A stretch of 64,000 nt of DNA. Origin: Bryobacterales bacterium (GTDB taxonomy: Bacteria; Acidobacteriota; Terriglobia; Bryobacterales; Bryobacteraceae). Shown here piece by piece: positions 35,537-44,853 of the stretch. The DNA is taken from the NCBI GenBank assembly GCA_020851655.1, contig JADZCI010000247.1:1-64000 (forward strand). Reading direction: 5' to 3'. The notes beneath the pieces are model-generated. The model saw only the letters and a list, made by a program, of their open reading frames with translations, did no database searches and was not told the origin of the DNA. Each line of letters begins with the position of its first letter. Position 1 is the stretch's first letter. The translations under genes and the position numbers were made by a program.

Positions 35537-36383
35537 TCACAACCAGTGCGTGGGCGACCATGGCGGCGCGGATTCCGCCGCTCTTGCGGAAGGCGATTCC
35601 ATAGAACACACCCGCCACGGCGGCCAGCAAGGCAAATCTCCAATTGGGAAAGGCGCGGAAGCCGAGGTGGACCGCTCCGAAAGCCAGCGACGCCAGCAGT
35701 AAACCGGCCCACGCTGTACCCGTCCATTCCTCGATCCACTGCTGTAGGAGTCCGCGAAAAAAGAGTTCTTCGCTGAGCGCGACGACCCAGAGAACGCCGA
35801 GAAAAGTCGCCACGGCGGTTAGCGCGACGATCCACCAGTCCTGAACCGGCCACCGGAATTCCACAAAACCGACCAGCATGCCCAGCCCAAAGCCGGCCGG
35901 GACGAAGGCGGCGTAGACGATCGCTCCCGTGCGCCATTCCGCCGCCTTGGGCCAGAACCCGAATCCGATCCCAGCCTGCTGGCGGTCCCGCAGAATGGCG
36001 GTGACGCCGGCGCGAATCCAGGCCAGATGCCCCAGCACTTCCAGTTGAACGCGCTCGTGCGGGCGGGCGTAGACCGGCGCGATCAGCTTGAAGACGAGCG
36101 GTGCGGCCATCAAGAGCACGAATCCCACGTCGGTCCAGCGGCTTGGCGGGAGCCGGAACCAGAACAACGGAACCGCGATGGCGGTGGGTATGATCAACGC
36201 CGAACGCCAGTCGAACACCCCGCCCGGAATCGAATAGATCAGGTACGGCGCCAGGGAAGACGCAATGAGGAACCATTGAGGCCAGCGCTTGCGCGGCTGC
36301 GTGAAGTAGAAAAAAAGCTCAACCAGGAGCGCGATTGCCACGGGGATGGCGATTGCGGGAGGCACCTCCAGCCAGCGGTTCAT
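35511..36383 (-). CDS. CPBP family intramembrane metalloprotease
   Basis: 290 residues with about eight membrane segments. The CPBP/Abi motif is present as ALSEELFFRGLLQQW (EExxxR), followed by LAFGAVHLGF with the conserved His and a late GIAFRKSGGIRAAMVAHAL with another His. Members cleave membrane proteins or prenylated peptides. It overlaps the ankyrin lipoprotein stop by four bases, so the two are likely coexpressed. Confidence 0.88.
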   Translation of the reverse strand: MNRWLEVPPAIAIPVAIALLVELFFYFTQPRKRWPQWFLIASSLAPYLIYSIPGGVFDWRSALIIPTAIAVPLFWFRLPPSRWTDVGFVLLMAAPLVFKLIAPVYARPHERVQLEVLGHLAWIRAGVTAILRDRQQAGIGFGFWPKAAEWRTGAIVYAAFVPAGFGLGMLVGFVEFRWPVQDWWIVALTAVATFLGVLWVVALSEELFFRGLLQQWIEEWTGTAWAGLLLASLAFGAVHLGFRAFPNWRFALLAAVAGVFYGIAFRKSGGIRAAMVAHALVVTTWKVLFR

Positions 36384-37594
36384 TTCCTCGGGGCCTTCAG
36401 CAAGTCAAGCGTCTCCTGTTGACCATTCTCTCTGGCCAAGTCGAGGGGTGTTCGCCCCTGCAGGTCCTTAGCTGTGGGGTCCGCGCAGTGCTCGAGCAGG
36501 GTCTTCACCGCCCTGGCGCGTCCCCAGGCTGCCGCCAAGTGCAGGGGGGTCGCGCCGGACTCGGAGTCCCGCGCGTCGATCTTAGCCCCCTTTTCGAGCA
36601 GCAGTTCGATCATTTTTTCGCTCCCGCCCAGCGCGGCATCGTGAAGCGGTGTGGCGCCCGCCGCGTTGCGGGCGTCGACGCGGGCGCCATGCGCAATGAG
36701 CGCTTCGGCCACGGTTCGATGCCCTTTGAGCGCCGCGTCGTGCAGTAGCGACGATTGATTCGGACCGCGCGAGTTGGCATCGGCGCCCTTGTCGAGCAAT
36801 AGCGCCACCACTTCGGAGTCTCCGCGCAATACGGCATCGTGCAACTGCCTGGGCGCCACCTGGCCCGCGCCGGAAGCCCCGCGGGCCAGCAGGAGTTCAA
36901 CCACCTTGGCATGGCGGTAGCGCAGCGCCTCGTCGAGCGGCGTTGCGCCGGCCGAGTCGCGAGCGTTCCAGTCGGCGCCCGCTTTGAGCAGCAGGTCCAC
37001 GACTTCGGCGTGGCCCTTGATGCTCGCCTCGTGCAGCGGCGTGGCGCCGGAGCTGATGTTCCGGACTTGCACTTTTGCGCCTTTCGAAAGTAGAAGTTTG
37101 ACCATCTCCACGTGGCCCTTCCACGCCGCTTCGTCAAGCGGCGTGCTCCCTGATTTGTCCGTGGCGTTCACGTCCGCGCCATTCTGAAGCAGCAGTTCGG
37201 CCATCTCCACGTGCCCGCGATTGGCCGCCAGATGCAGGACGCAAGCCCCGGAAGGGGAGCGGGCATCGATCTCGGCGCCATGTTTGAGGAGCACTTCGGC
37301 CACCTCCAGGCGGTCCATGAGCACCGCATACTGAAGCGGCGTCGAACCCGCCTCCTTGTGGCGCGCGTTTGGGTCGGCCTGGTGCCGGAGCAGCAGTTCG
37401 GCTACGCCGGCCGATCCGCTCCAGGCGGCGTCGTGCAGCGGTGTGCCGCCCAAGGCGTCGTACTCGTTGACGTTGGCTCCAGCGGCAATGAGGACGCGCA
37501 CGCGTTCGGTGTCGCCCGCGCGGGCGGCGATGTGCAGCTCGCCGCCGCACGCCGTTGCCAGAAGCGAAATTGAGGCAACAAACCAACGGGTCAA
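36380..37594 (-). CDS. Ankyrin-repeat lipoprotein
   Basis: 404 residues from the TTG at 37594, which has AGGAGG seven bases upstream; an in-frame TTG at 37615 lacks this. The N-terminus FVASISLLATACGG ends in a lipobox, so the protein should be lipid-anchored in the envelope. About eleven near-perfect ankyrin repeats follow (for example GGTPLHDAAWSGSAGVAELLLRHQADPNAR). The repeats are regular enough to form a long solenoid. It lies 27 bases after gltA and overlaps the CPBP gene. Confidence 0.88.
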   Translation of the reverse strand: MTRWFVASISLLATACGGELHIAARAGDTERVRVLIAAGANVNEYDALGGTPLHDAAWSGSAGVAELLLRHQADPNARHKEAGSTPLQYAVLMDRLEVAEVLLKHGAEIDARSPSGACVLHLAANRGHVEMAELLLQNGADVNATDKSGSTPLDEAAWKGHVEMVKLLLSKGAKVQVRNISSGATPLHEASIKGHAEVVDLLLKAGADWNARDSAGATPLDEALRYRHAKVVELLLARGASGAGQVAPRQLHDAVLRGDSEVVALLLDKGADANSRGPNQSSLLHDAALKGHRTVAEALIAHGARVDARNAAGATPLHDAALGGSEKMIELLLEKGAKIDARDSESGATPLHLAAAWGRARAVKTLLEHCADPTAKDLQGRTPLDLARENGQQETLDLLKAPRK

Positions 37595-37601
37595 CCAGGA
37601 C

Positions 37602-37607
37602 CCTCCT
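37602..37607 (-). promoter_or_regulatory. Ribosome binding site deciding the ankyrin lipoprotein start
   Basis: AGGAGG on the minus strand is seven bases before TTG 37594, which favours that start over TTG 37615. Confidence 0.65.
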
Positions 37608-37621
37608 GTCCGCAACCCGGC

Positions 37622-38944
37622 TCAGGCGGTTTGCGTTACCGCTGATTCACGCAGCGCCATCGGAACGTAGTCGCGCTTACCCGCGCCCAGGTAGATCTGC
37701 CGCGGCCGCACGATTCTCTGTTCAGGATCGAGAATCTGTTCTTCCCACTGCGACAGCCAGCCCGGCGTACGCGGAATCGCGAACAGCACCGGGAACATCT
37801 CGGTCGGGAAGCCCATCGCCTGGTAGATCAGGCCCGAGTAAAAGTCCACGTTAGGATAGAGCTTGCGCGCCACGAAATAATCGTCTTCCAGGGCGATACG
37901 TTCCAGGTCGAGCGCGATGTCGAGCAGCGGGTTCCGGCCCGTGACCTCAAACACCTGGAAGGCGACTTCCTTGATGATCTTGGCGCGCGGATCGTAGTTC
38001 TTGTAAACGCGGTGCCCGAACCCCATCAGGCGCTTTCCTTCACCGGCCTTCACACCGCGGATGAACTCCGGGATGGCATCCTTGGACCCGATCTCGACCA
38101 GCATTTTCAACACGGCTTCGTTGGCGCCGCCGTGCAGCGGGCCATACAGCGCGGCTGCCGCGCCAGAGATAGCGGTAAAGGGGTCGCAGTGCGAACTGCC
38201 AATTCCGCGCATCGTGGTCGTCGAGCAGTTCTGCTCATGGTCGGCGTGCAGGATGAACAGGACGTCGAGCGCCTTCTCCAGCACCGGATTTGGCTTGTAT
38301 TTCAGCTCGGTCGCCTTGAACATCATGTTCAGGAAGTTGCCCGTGTAGGACAGGTCTCCGTCGGGGTAGGCAAAGGGCATGCCGATGCTGTGCCGGTAGC
38401 AGAACGCCGCGATTGTGGGCATCTTGGCCACCATGCGCTCGAACTGAACCAGGCGGTTGTTGGCGTCAAAAATGTGCTTGCCCTCGCCATAAAACGTCGA
38501 CAGGGCGGCGACGGTGCTGAGAAACGCCCCCATGGGATGGGAATCGTGACGGAAGCCGTCGATGAACTTCTTGGTCTGCTCGTGAATGATGGTGTGGCTC
38601 AGGACCTGCCTTGCGAACTCGTCGATCTGCGAGCGCAGCGGCAGTTCCCCAAAATAGAGCAGATACGCCACTTCGAGAAACGAACTCTTCTCGGCGAGCT
38701 GCTCAATCGGATATCCACGATAGCGCAGGATGCCCTGGTCGCCGTCGATGAACGTGATGCGGCTCTTACACGCCGCCGTGTTCATGAAACCCGGGTCGTA
38801 GGCCATCAGGCCAAAATCGTCCGGCCCGGTCTTGATCCTGCGTAAGTCCGTGGCCTTGATCGAGCCGTTTTCTACCGGCACTTCGTAGGACTTTCCGGTT
38901 CGGTTATCCGTGATGGTTAGGGTTTCGCGGGTATTTTCAGACAA
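37622..38944 (-). CDS. gltA: Citrate synthase
   Basis: 440 residues from TTG 38944, which has GGAGAG eight bases upstream. A minus-strand TAGAAT at 38976-38971 could be its -10 box. This is a type II citrate synthase with an N-terminal beta domain and active-site blocks RGYPIEQL, HADHEQNCSTTTMRGIGSSH, GPLHGGANEAV, GFGHRVYKNYDPRA and the late LYPNVDFYSGLIY. It condenses oxaloacetate and acetyl-CoA in the TCA cycle. It heads a minus-strand unit with the ankyrin lipoprotein and CPBP protease. Confidence 0.95.
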   Translation of the reverse strand: MSENTRETLTITDNRTGKSYEVPVENGSIKATDLRRIKTGPDDFGLMAYDPGFMNTAACKSRITFIDGDQGILRYRGYPIEQLAEKSSFLEVAYLLYFGELPLRSQIDEFARQVLSHTIIHEQTKKFIDGFRHDSHPMGAFLSTVAALSTFYGEGKHIFDANNRLVQFERMVAKMPTIAAFCYRHSIGMPFAYPDGDLSYTGNFLNMMFKATELKYKPNPVLEKALDVLFILHADHEQNCSTTTMRGIGSSHCDPFTAISGAAAALYGPLHGGANEAVLKMLVEIGSKDAIPEFIRGVKAGEGKRLMGFGHRVYKNYDPRAKIIKEVAFQVFEVTGRNPLLDIALDLERIALEDDYFVARKLYPNVDFYSGLIYQAMGFPTEMFPVLFAIPRTPGWLSQWEEQILDPEQRIVRPRQIYLGAGKRDYVPMALRESAVTQTA

Positions 38945-39017
38945 AGCACACACTCTCCAATGCCTTCCATATTCTAACAATTGACCGGTGTTCCGCCCCG
39001 GGGAAGGACCGCGTCTA

Positions 39018-41225
39018 TTACCGCGCGCGGCTGAAGCCGATGTCGTCGGCTACAACGACCCCTTCGGGTGTCTGATCGAACACAAAACGGATCTTTTGCA
39101 GCGTTACGGCAGATTCCTTCAAGGCCAGCGAGTAACGCTGCGGAACAGGCTCGGAGTTCTTCCGGTACGGGTCGAATCCCGGTATGGTGACCTTCAGGTG
39201 CTTCACGGTCAGGGGAGGGTAAATGGGCCCCATGTCGCTGAGCAGCGCGCGCCGGACCGTTCCATCCCTGGCCACCAGTTCGATGCTGAGATTGATGGCC
39301 GGTTTGTCCTTCTTCTCCTCCTTATCATTCTTGCCGCTCGCATCGTCTTTCTTTGGCGGGTCTTCACCGGCGCCGGAAAGGGCAAATTCGAGGATGCCGG
39401 CCGGGTCGAGTTTCAGGTCGGGGGGCAGGTTCACGGTGTAGGACGCCTTTTCGCCCTTGCGCCAGCCGAGATAGACGCCATTGTCGTCGCGTTCGCCCCG
39501 GCGGAAACCGATCCGCTGCTCCCGCCACACTGCGAGGTTTTCGCCCTGAAGAGATGCGCCCGGCATGGTTGCGCTGGTCACGTCGTAGTCTTCGTCGAAT
39601 CCCGCGACGGGCCGGTACGACGCGTCGTCGTACCGGTTCACGTAAATCGTTGGCGGCAGCCAGCGGGCGCCCCGGCGCGCGTCTTCAAAGAGGGGCAGGT
39701 ACTCGTTACGGCCCTTGAGCGCGGCGTCCATGAACGCGGAGAAGTAGACCAGCGCGATCTTCCGCTGTTCTTCCCCGCGCAGCAGCGGGTGGAGATTCAT
39801 CAACCAGATGCCGGGAGGAGACCAGTCGTGGCGATCCCAGACTGTGTTGAACTGCCCGTGATTGGCCCGGTAAATGTACAGGTATGCCTTGAACGCGGTG
39901 GACCCTTCGCTCAAGATGGTGCGCTGATACTGCTTGGCGCCATCGAAGTTGCTGACGTCGAAATCGTGGCTGCCGTGAACGGTGAGATAGCTCACATCAT
40001 GAATCTTGCGTGGCATGCCCGCCGGCTTGTATTGGCCGTCGGCCGGCGCAATGGCGATCAGGCCCTTGATGTTGAAGCCGTAGTCGAACTTCTGGTTCGC
40101 ATCGCCCGGGTAGTTCTTCAAGCGATTGAACTCGCTCGCCGTGGCCACCGCTTCGCCGCCGCGGGAGTGACCGATCAGGCCGATTCGTTGCAGGTCGACC
40201 TTGCCCTCAAAAACGTGCCCTTTGGTCGAATTCCACTCCCGCCAGAGCTTCAAATGTTCCAGCAATAGCCAGCCTCGCGCCGCGGTTTCCTTCAGATCGT
40301 AGTTGGCTGCAAACGCGCTGTTGAGGAAGTTCTCGTCGATGGAAGCAAACAAGTAGCCGCGGCTGGCAAACAAGCGCCCCAGGTATTCGTAGCCGGGCTC
40401 GGACGCCTCCTGCGCCAGGTGGTTGCCGTGAACAATGAGTATGAGCGGAAAAGGGCCGTTTCCGCGCGGGTACCAGAGGCGCGCGTTCAACGGCAACTCC
40501 TTAGTCCCGAAGCCCCAGTACCATTTCAGGTACTTGCCTTTCCAGCCTTCGACATCCTTCAGCAGACGCGAACCGTCGACAGTGCGCGTCTTCAATGCGG
40601 CGCCGCCGGCGTATTCCGATCGGCGCTTGTCTTTGCCGGTTCCATAGGTCAGGTACCCAACCGGAAAGTTGCCAGGGTCCGAGGGGTCGGGGGCGCTCAG
40701 CAGAGCGCTTGATGGAAGCTGCGAAGGCGCCGCTTTGACCAGACCCTCGGTTGTCCCGTCCCAATACAGAAAGTAGGCGAACGTTTCGACTGCGCCCGCC
40801 GTGACCACCAGCAGGATCACGGTCACGGCTTTCTTTGTCTCCTCCATTTCGCCCCAACCGGCGACGAGCGAAACCAGGAGCCCGCCAAAGGCGGCGACGG
40901 CGAGCGCCAGCAGCGCTCCGATCCACGGCGCAGGCCACGGCAGCGCGATCATGGCCGCCGCCGTGACCACAAAACCTGTGGCGAATGGCGGCAGCTTTCG
41001 CGCCAGGACCAGAACCAGCGCGGCTACGGCTGCTCCGAGAAACAGGAGAATGATGGCGGCGGCCCCCCAGGCTATCCAGTCGAGAACTGGACCAAATCCG
41101 ATGCGCGCGCGGCTGCCAAAGTACGCCCAGTACGGAAGCACAAAGAGAGCGGAAGCCCACATGGCGCCTTTGCGGACACCTGGTCCAGGTTTGAACGCTC
41201 GCAGAAACTCACGGACGCGGTTCAT
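39018..41225 (-). CDS. Membrane-anchored alpha/beta hydrolase
   Basis: 735 residues. Residues about 20-175 contain four to five membrane segments. From about 250 an alpha/beta-hydrolase domain begins (PFPLILIVHGNHLAQ oxyanion region) with the nucleophile elbow IGLIGHSRGGEAVA near 355. The region about 590-735 is less clear and contains a Lys/Asp-rich linker (DASGKNDKEEKKDKP). It probably acts on an extracytoplasmic ester or polymer. It overlaps the rsmD stop by 17 bases. Confidence 0.78.
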   Translation of the reverse strand: MNRVREFLRAFKPGPGVRKGAMWASALFVLPYWAYFGSRARIGFGPVLDWIAWGAAAIILLFLGAAVAALVLVLARKLPPFATGFVVTAAAMIALPWPAPWIGALLALAVAAFGGLLVSLVAGWGEMEETKKAVTVILLVVTAGAVETFAYFLYWDGTTEGLVKAAPSQLPSSALLSAPDPSDPGNFPVGYLTYGTGKDKRRSEYAGGAALKTRTVDGSRLLKDVEGWKGKYLKWYWGFGTKELPLNARLWYPRGNGPFPLILIVHGNHLAQEASEPGYEYLGRLFASRGYLFASIDENFLNSAFAANYDLKETAARGWLLLEHLKLWREWNSTKGHVFEGKVDLQRIGLIGHSRGGEAVATASEFNRLKNYPGDANQKFDYGFNIKGLIAIAPADGQYKPAGMPRKIHDVSYLTVHGSHDFDVSNFDGAKQYQRTILSEGSTAFKAYLYIYRANHGQFNTVWDRHDWSPPGIWLMNLHPLLRGEEQRKIALVYFSAFMDAALKGRNEYLPLFEDARRGARWLPPTIYVNRYDDASYRPVAGFDEDYDVTSATMPGASLQGENLAVWREQRIGFRRGERDDNGVYLGWRKGEKASYTVNLPPDLKLDPAGILEFALSGAGEDPPKKDDASGKNDKEEKKDKPAINLSIELVARDGTVRRALLSDMGPIYPPLTVKHLKVTIPGFDPYRKNSEPVPQRYSLALKESAVTLQKIRFVFDQTPEGVVVADDIGFSRAR

Positions 41226-41745
41226 AGAAACTCAATGAATTATCACCCTGGCTCAAAATTCGGACACGCTGGAGGGCGCCGTAACGTTCCTGAAGGTGAT
41301 GTGTGAACTTGGATGAGTGTTGCACAATTACCAGGGGCGGCGGATCCAAACCAAGCGCTCCGAGGCACAGCTCATACTCGATCTCCCGTGGGTACGGCGG
41401 ATCGAGGAAAACGACGCCGGCCTTGAATCTCGTGATTACGGGGGCGGCGTTACCGGGGTGAATCTCGCAGCGGCCCTGTATCTCCAAGGATTCGATATTG
41501 CGCTGAAGCGCGCGTAGCGCGCCGCGGCTTTTCTCGAGGAAGACGGCATGCCGTGCGCCGCGGCTCAAGGCTTCAATGCCGACAGAACCGCAGCCGGCAT
41601 AGGCATCAAGAAACACGACTCCATGGATGCGCGGCGCCAGAATATTGAACAGCGCCTCCCGCAGGCGGTCCGGCGTAGGGCGCACATCGCGCCCCGGAGG
41701 CGACGTCAGACGCCTGCTCCGGAATTCCCCGCCAATCACCCTCAT
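41209..41745 (-). CDS. rsmD: 16S rRNA (guanine966-N2)-methyltransferase
   Basis: 178 residues from ATG 41745, which has GGAGGAGAG just upstream; TTG 41763 would overlap recG. The RsmD start RVIGGEFRSRRL and RPTPDRLREALFNIL, the SAM loop LDAYAGCGSVGIEALSRGA and the catalytic DPPY motif are present. It methylates G966 of 16S rRNA. It starts 10 bases after the recG stop and overlaps the hydrolase start. Confidence 0.93.
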   Translation of the reverse strand: MRVIGGEFRSRRLTSPPGRDVRPTPDRLREALFNILAPRIHGVVFLDAYAGCGSVGIEALSRGARHAVFLEKSRGALRALQRNIESLEIQGRCEIHPGNAAPVITRFKAGVVFLDPPYPREIEYELCLGALGLDPPPLVIVQHSSKFTHHLQERYGALQRVRILSQGDNSLSFYEPRP

Positions 41746-41755
41746 CTCTCCTCCA

Positions 41756-43858
41756 TCACGCAATCAGAGCCAAACCATAGCGCCGTTGCCAGTGGTCCCG
41801 CAAGTACCTCTTCGCCTGGTCCAGTTCGTCGGTGGCCGGCGGCGACTCCACAAAGGCCACAGCCTCCCTTCGCGCCAGCTCCAGAATCTCCTGGTCGCGG
41901 AGCAGGTTTCCAACACGGAACGCGGGCAGCCCGGACTGGCGCGTTCCCAGAAATTCACCGGGACCGCGCAGCTTCAGGTCAATCTCGGCGATGTGAAATC
42001 CATCGGACGACCCGACGAGCGTGCGAATCCGTTCGCGCGCGGCATCGTTCATCCGGTCCGTGACCAGGATGCAATGGCTCTGGGCCGCGCCGCGCCCCAC
42101 CCGTCCGCGAAGCTGGTGGATTTGCGCCAGTCCAAAGCGCTCGGCGTGCTCGATGACCATCACGCTGGCGTTGGGGACATCCACGCCAACCTCGATGACG
42201 GTGGTCGAGACCAGGATCTGCGCCTCGCCCTGCTTGAAGGCTTCCATGACCCGTTCCTTTTCTTCCGTCGGGAGCCTCCCATGCATCAGGCCGACCTTCA
42301 GCGTGGGAAAAACGTCGCGTGCCAACTCCTCGTACGCCTTCTGCGCCGCCTTCATCGCCTGTGTCTCCGACTCTTCAATCACCGGGTAGACCACATACGC
42401 CTGCCGCCCGGCGTCGACTTCCCGCTTGACGAAACTCCAGACCTGCTCGATCTCCAAGGATGTCTTGTGAACGGTCTGGATGGGCTTCCTGCCAGGAGGC
42501 AGCTCGTCAATTACCGATGTGTCCAGGTCGCCGAAGATCGTTAACGCCAGCGTTCGCGGAATCGGTGTGGCGGTCATGACGAGCACATCCGGCGTAACGC
42601 CCTTGGCCTGAAGAGCCCGGCGCTGGAGAACTCCGAACCGGTGCTGTTCGTCGATGATGGCCAACCCCAGCTTGTGGAACGCAACGTCCTGTTCAATCAA
42701 GGCGTGCGTGCCAACAGCGATCGGAACCATCCCCGATTCGATCAATTGTTTGACGGACTCCTTCTCCTTCCTGCTCATGGAGCCCACCAGCAGGGCGACC
42801 GGGTATTCGATGGGCTGAAACACCTTTCGCAGGTAGAAGAAGTGCTGGGCTGCGAGAATTTCCGTGGGCGCCAGCAACGCCGCCTGGTAGCCGTTTTCGA
42901 CCGCGATCACCGCGGCCTGCGCGGCGACAATGGTCTTTCCGCTTCCCACGTCGCCTTGCAGGAGCCGGCTCATCGGCGCGGGCGACGCCATATCGCGCGC
43001 GATCTCTCCCAGCACGCGTTTCTGCGCCGTGGTGGGCTTGAACGGCAGCATCGCTTTGATCTTTTCCCGGACACGATCGTTGAGCTCGAATGGGATGCCC
43101 ATCTCGGTGCGGGCGTTTCCGCGCTTGAGCGCCATGCCGGTTTCAAGCCAGAAAAACTCTTCAAAGATCATGCGGAACTGCGCCGGCGAGCGGAATGTAT
43201 TCAACAGCCTTAAGTCCGATTCGGGCGCCGGAAAGTGCAGCTCGCGCAAGGCCGTATTCAGATCAGGCAGCTTCCACGCTTGCCGGATGTGCCGGGGGAG
43301 CGCGTCCTCCAGCGGGGGAAGATCGTCGAGCAAACGCCTGAGAATCGTGCGGAACATCCGCGTCGAGACCTTGCCCGCCGCTTCGTATATCGGGACAATG
43401 CGGCCGGTGTGAAGGGATGCGTCGCCCTCCTCGCCGTCGTCGCGCAGGATCTCGAACTCCGGGTGAAGCATCGTCAACTCGCGCGTGTAGCTGTCAAACT
43501 CAACCTTGCCGTAAATGGCCAGCCGGAGCCCAGGCGTCAACACGTTTCTCAGGTACTGTCCGTGAAACCACTTGCCTGTCAACCGGGCGCCGCTGCCGTC
43601 GCCGAACACCGCTTCAAACATTCCCAGGTCGCGGCGCTTGAACTGTGGTGTGTGGACCTCCCGCACCTCGACCAGCGCGGTGGCCATTTCTCCGGGCGCA
43701 AGCGCGGAGAGGGGCTTGACGTTCGACCGGTCCTCGTAGCGGAACGGCGCGTAGTACAGCAGATCGGCGGCGGTTTGTAGACCTTTCGCTTCGAGTTGGG
43801 CCGCCCGTTGCGGGCCGATCCCTTTGACGTATGCCAGCGGCGTCGAAAGGTCCACCAA
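41756..43858 (-). CDS. recG: ATP-dependent DNA helicase RecG
   Basis: 700 residues. The N-terminal wedge/OB domain (about 1-190) opens with STPLAYVKGIGPQRAAQLEA. The helicase core has Walker A LLQGDVGSGKT, the DEQH box in IIDEQHRFG, TATPIPRTLAL, and the C-terminal VIEVGVDVPNASVMVIEHAERFGLAQIHQLRGRVGRG. It regresses stalled forks and branch-migrates junctions. TTG 43858 or GTG 43855 is the start. A minus-strand TACACT ends seven bases before the TTG and no ribosome binding site is visible. Confidence 0.95.
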   Translation of the reverse strand: MVDLSTPLAYVKGIGPQRAAQLEAKGLQTAADLLYYAPFRYEDRSNVKPLSALAPGEMATALVEVREVHTPQFKRRDLGMFEAVFGDGSGARLTGKWFHGQYLRNVLTPGLRLAIYGKVEFDSYTRELTMLHPEFEILRDDGEEGDASLHTGRIVPIYEAAGKVSTRMFRTILRRLLDDLPPLEDALPRHIRQAWKLPDLNTALRELHFPAPESDLRLLNTFRSPAQFRMIFEEFFWLETGMALKRGNARTEMGIPFELNDRVREKIKAMLPFKPTTAQKRVLGEIARDMASPAPMSRLLQGDVGSGKTIVAAQAAVIAVENGYQAALLAPTEILAAQHFFYLRKVFQPIEYPVALLVGSMSRKEKESVKQLIESGMVPIAVGTHALIEQDVAFHKLGLAIIDEQHRFGVLQRRALQAKGVTPDVLVMTATPIPRTLALTIFGDLDTSVIDELPPGRKPIQTVHKTSLEIEQVWSFVKREVDAGRQAYVVYPVIEESETQAMKAAQKAYEELARDVFPTLKVGLMHGRLPTEEKERVMEAFKQGEAQILVSTTVIEVGVDVPNASVMVIEHAERFGLAQIHQLRGRVGRGAAQSHCILVTDRMNDAARERIRTLVGSSDGFHIAEIDLKLRGPGEFLGTRQSGLPAFRVGNLLRDQEILELARREAVAFVESPPATDELDQAKRYLRDHWQRRYGLALIA

Positions 43859-43865
43859 AAGCCCT

Positions 43866-43875
43866 AGTGTACAAT
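43866..43875. promoter_or_regulatory. Overlapping divergent -10 elements between recG and a Gfo/Idh gene
   Basis: Minus strand TACACT (43871-43866) is seven bases before recG TTG. Plus strand TACAAT (43870-43875) is six bases before GTG 43882. They share two bases, and only 23 bases separate the genes. Confidence 0.5.
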
Positions 43876-43881
43876 GCGACC

Positions 43882-44817
43882 GTGAAGCTACTCCTTACAC
43901 TTGCCATGGCTACTGCGCTGGCGCCGGCGGCCGATTTGCGGTTGGGCATCGTGGGCACCGATACTTCGCATGCCACGGCCTTCACCTCGCTCCTGAACGA
44001 TCCAAATCACAAGGATCACCTGCCCGGCGCGCGCATAGTCGCCGCTTATAAGGGCGGAAGCGCCGACATTCCGGAAAGCGCGAATCGCGTCGAGAAGTTC
44101 GCCGAACAGATGCGCACCAAGTATGGTGTCGAGATCGTGCCGGACATTCCGTCGCTGTGCGCCAAGGTCGACGCGGTGCTGCTCGAGAGCGTGGATGGCC
44201 GGCCGCACCTGGCGCAAGCGCGCCAGATCATCGCCGCCGGAAAGCCTTTCTTTGTCGATAAGCCACTCGCTTCGACTCTCGCCGATGCGCGGGAAATCGC
44301 CCGGTTGGCGAAAGCCGCGCGAGTGCCCTGGTTCTCGTCCTCCGCGCTGCGGTTTGGCGATGGACTGGCGAGTCTGCGCATCGCCGGCCTCAACGGCGTC
44401 ATGGCCTGGGGTCCCGGTCCCCTGGAGTCTCATCATCAGCTTGATCTCACCTGGTATGGCATCCATACGGTGGAGGTCCTCTACACCTTGATGGGCCGTG
44501 GCTGCGAAGAAGTGGCCCGCGTCAGCACTCCCGACGCCGACATCATCACCGGCAAATGGAAGGACGGGCGCTCGGGCACAATTCGGGTCATTCGTCCGTA
44601 CTCGAAGTTTGGAGCGGTGGCCTTTTCGCCCAAGGAAATCGTGCAAAGTCCCCCGGAGTTGTACTCGGGTTACAAGAACCTGGTGAAGGAGATCCTACAG
44701 TTCTTCGCGACGGGAAAGCCGCCGGTTGCCGAAGAGGAGACACTGGAGATGTTCGCTTTCATGGATGCGGCACAGCGCAGCAAAGACGCGGGCGGCAAGC
44801 CCATGAGGCTCGAATAG
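43882..44817 (+). CDS. Exported Gfo/Idh/MocA-type oxidoreductase
   Basis: 311 residues from GTG 43882. A Sec-like signal (LLLTLAMATALAPAAD) precedes a Rossmann domain (RLGIVGTDTSHATAF). In this loop the usual second glycine is replaced, as in a subgroup with GTDTSHA. The FFVDKPLASTLADAREI motif contains the E/D-K-P signature. The C-terminal half is the substrate-binding domain (ESHHQLDLTWYGIHTVEVL with His residues). NAD(P)-dependent sugar or inositol oxidation is the family role; the substrate is unknown. Confidence 0.82.
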   Translation: MKLLLTLAMATALAPAADLRLGIVGTDTSHATAFTSLLNDPNHKDHLPGARIVAAYKGGSADIPESANRVEKFAEQMRTKYGVEIVPDIPSLCAKVDAVLLESVDGRPHLAQARQIIAAGKPFFVDKPLASTLADAREIARLAKAARVPWFSSSALRFGDGLASLRIAGLNGVMAWGPGPLESHHQLDLTWYGIHTVEVLYTLMGRGCEEVARVSTPDADIITGKWKDGRSGTIRVIRPYSKFGAVAFSPKEIVQSPPELYSGYKNLVKEILQFFATGKPPVAEEETLEMFAFMDAAQRSKDAGGKPMRLE

Positions 44818-44838
44818 CCGCCCCGGGGTCCCGGCCTT

Positions 44839-44844
44839 TACACT
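44839..44844 (+). promoter_or_regulatory. Candidate -10 element (TACACT) for fabI
   Basis: TACACT is nine bases before the fabI ATG. GGAAG lies between them and could still act as a ribosome binding site, so this case is ambiguous. Confidence 0.35.
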
Positions 44845-44853
44845 GGAAGATTC

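Noticed and set aside
39018-40268. A 426-codon plus-strand open frame opposite the alpha/beta hydrolase
   Set aside because: The minus-strand frame has membrane helices and a GHSRGG elbow; the plus-strand frame has no motif.
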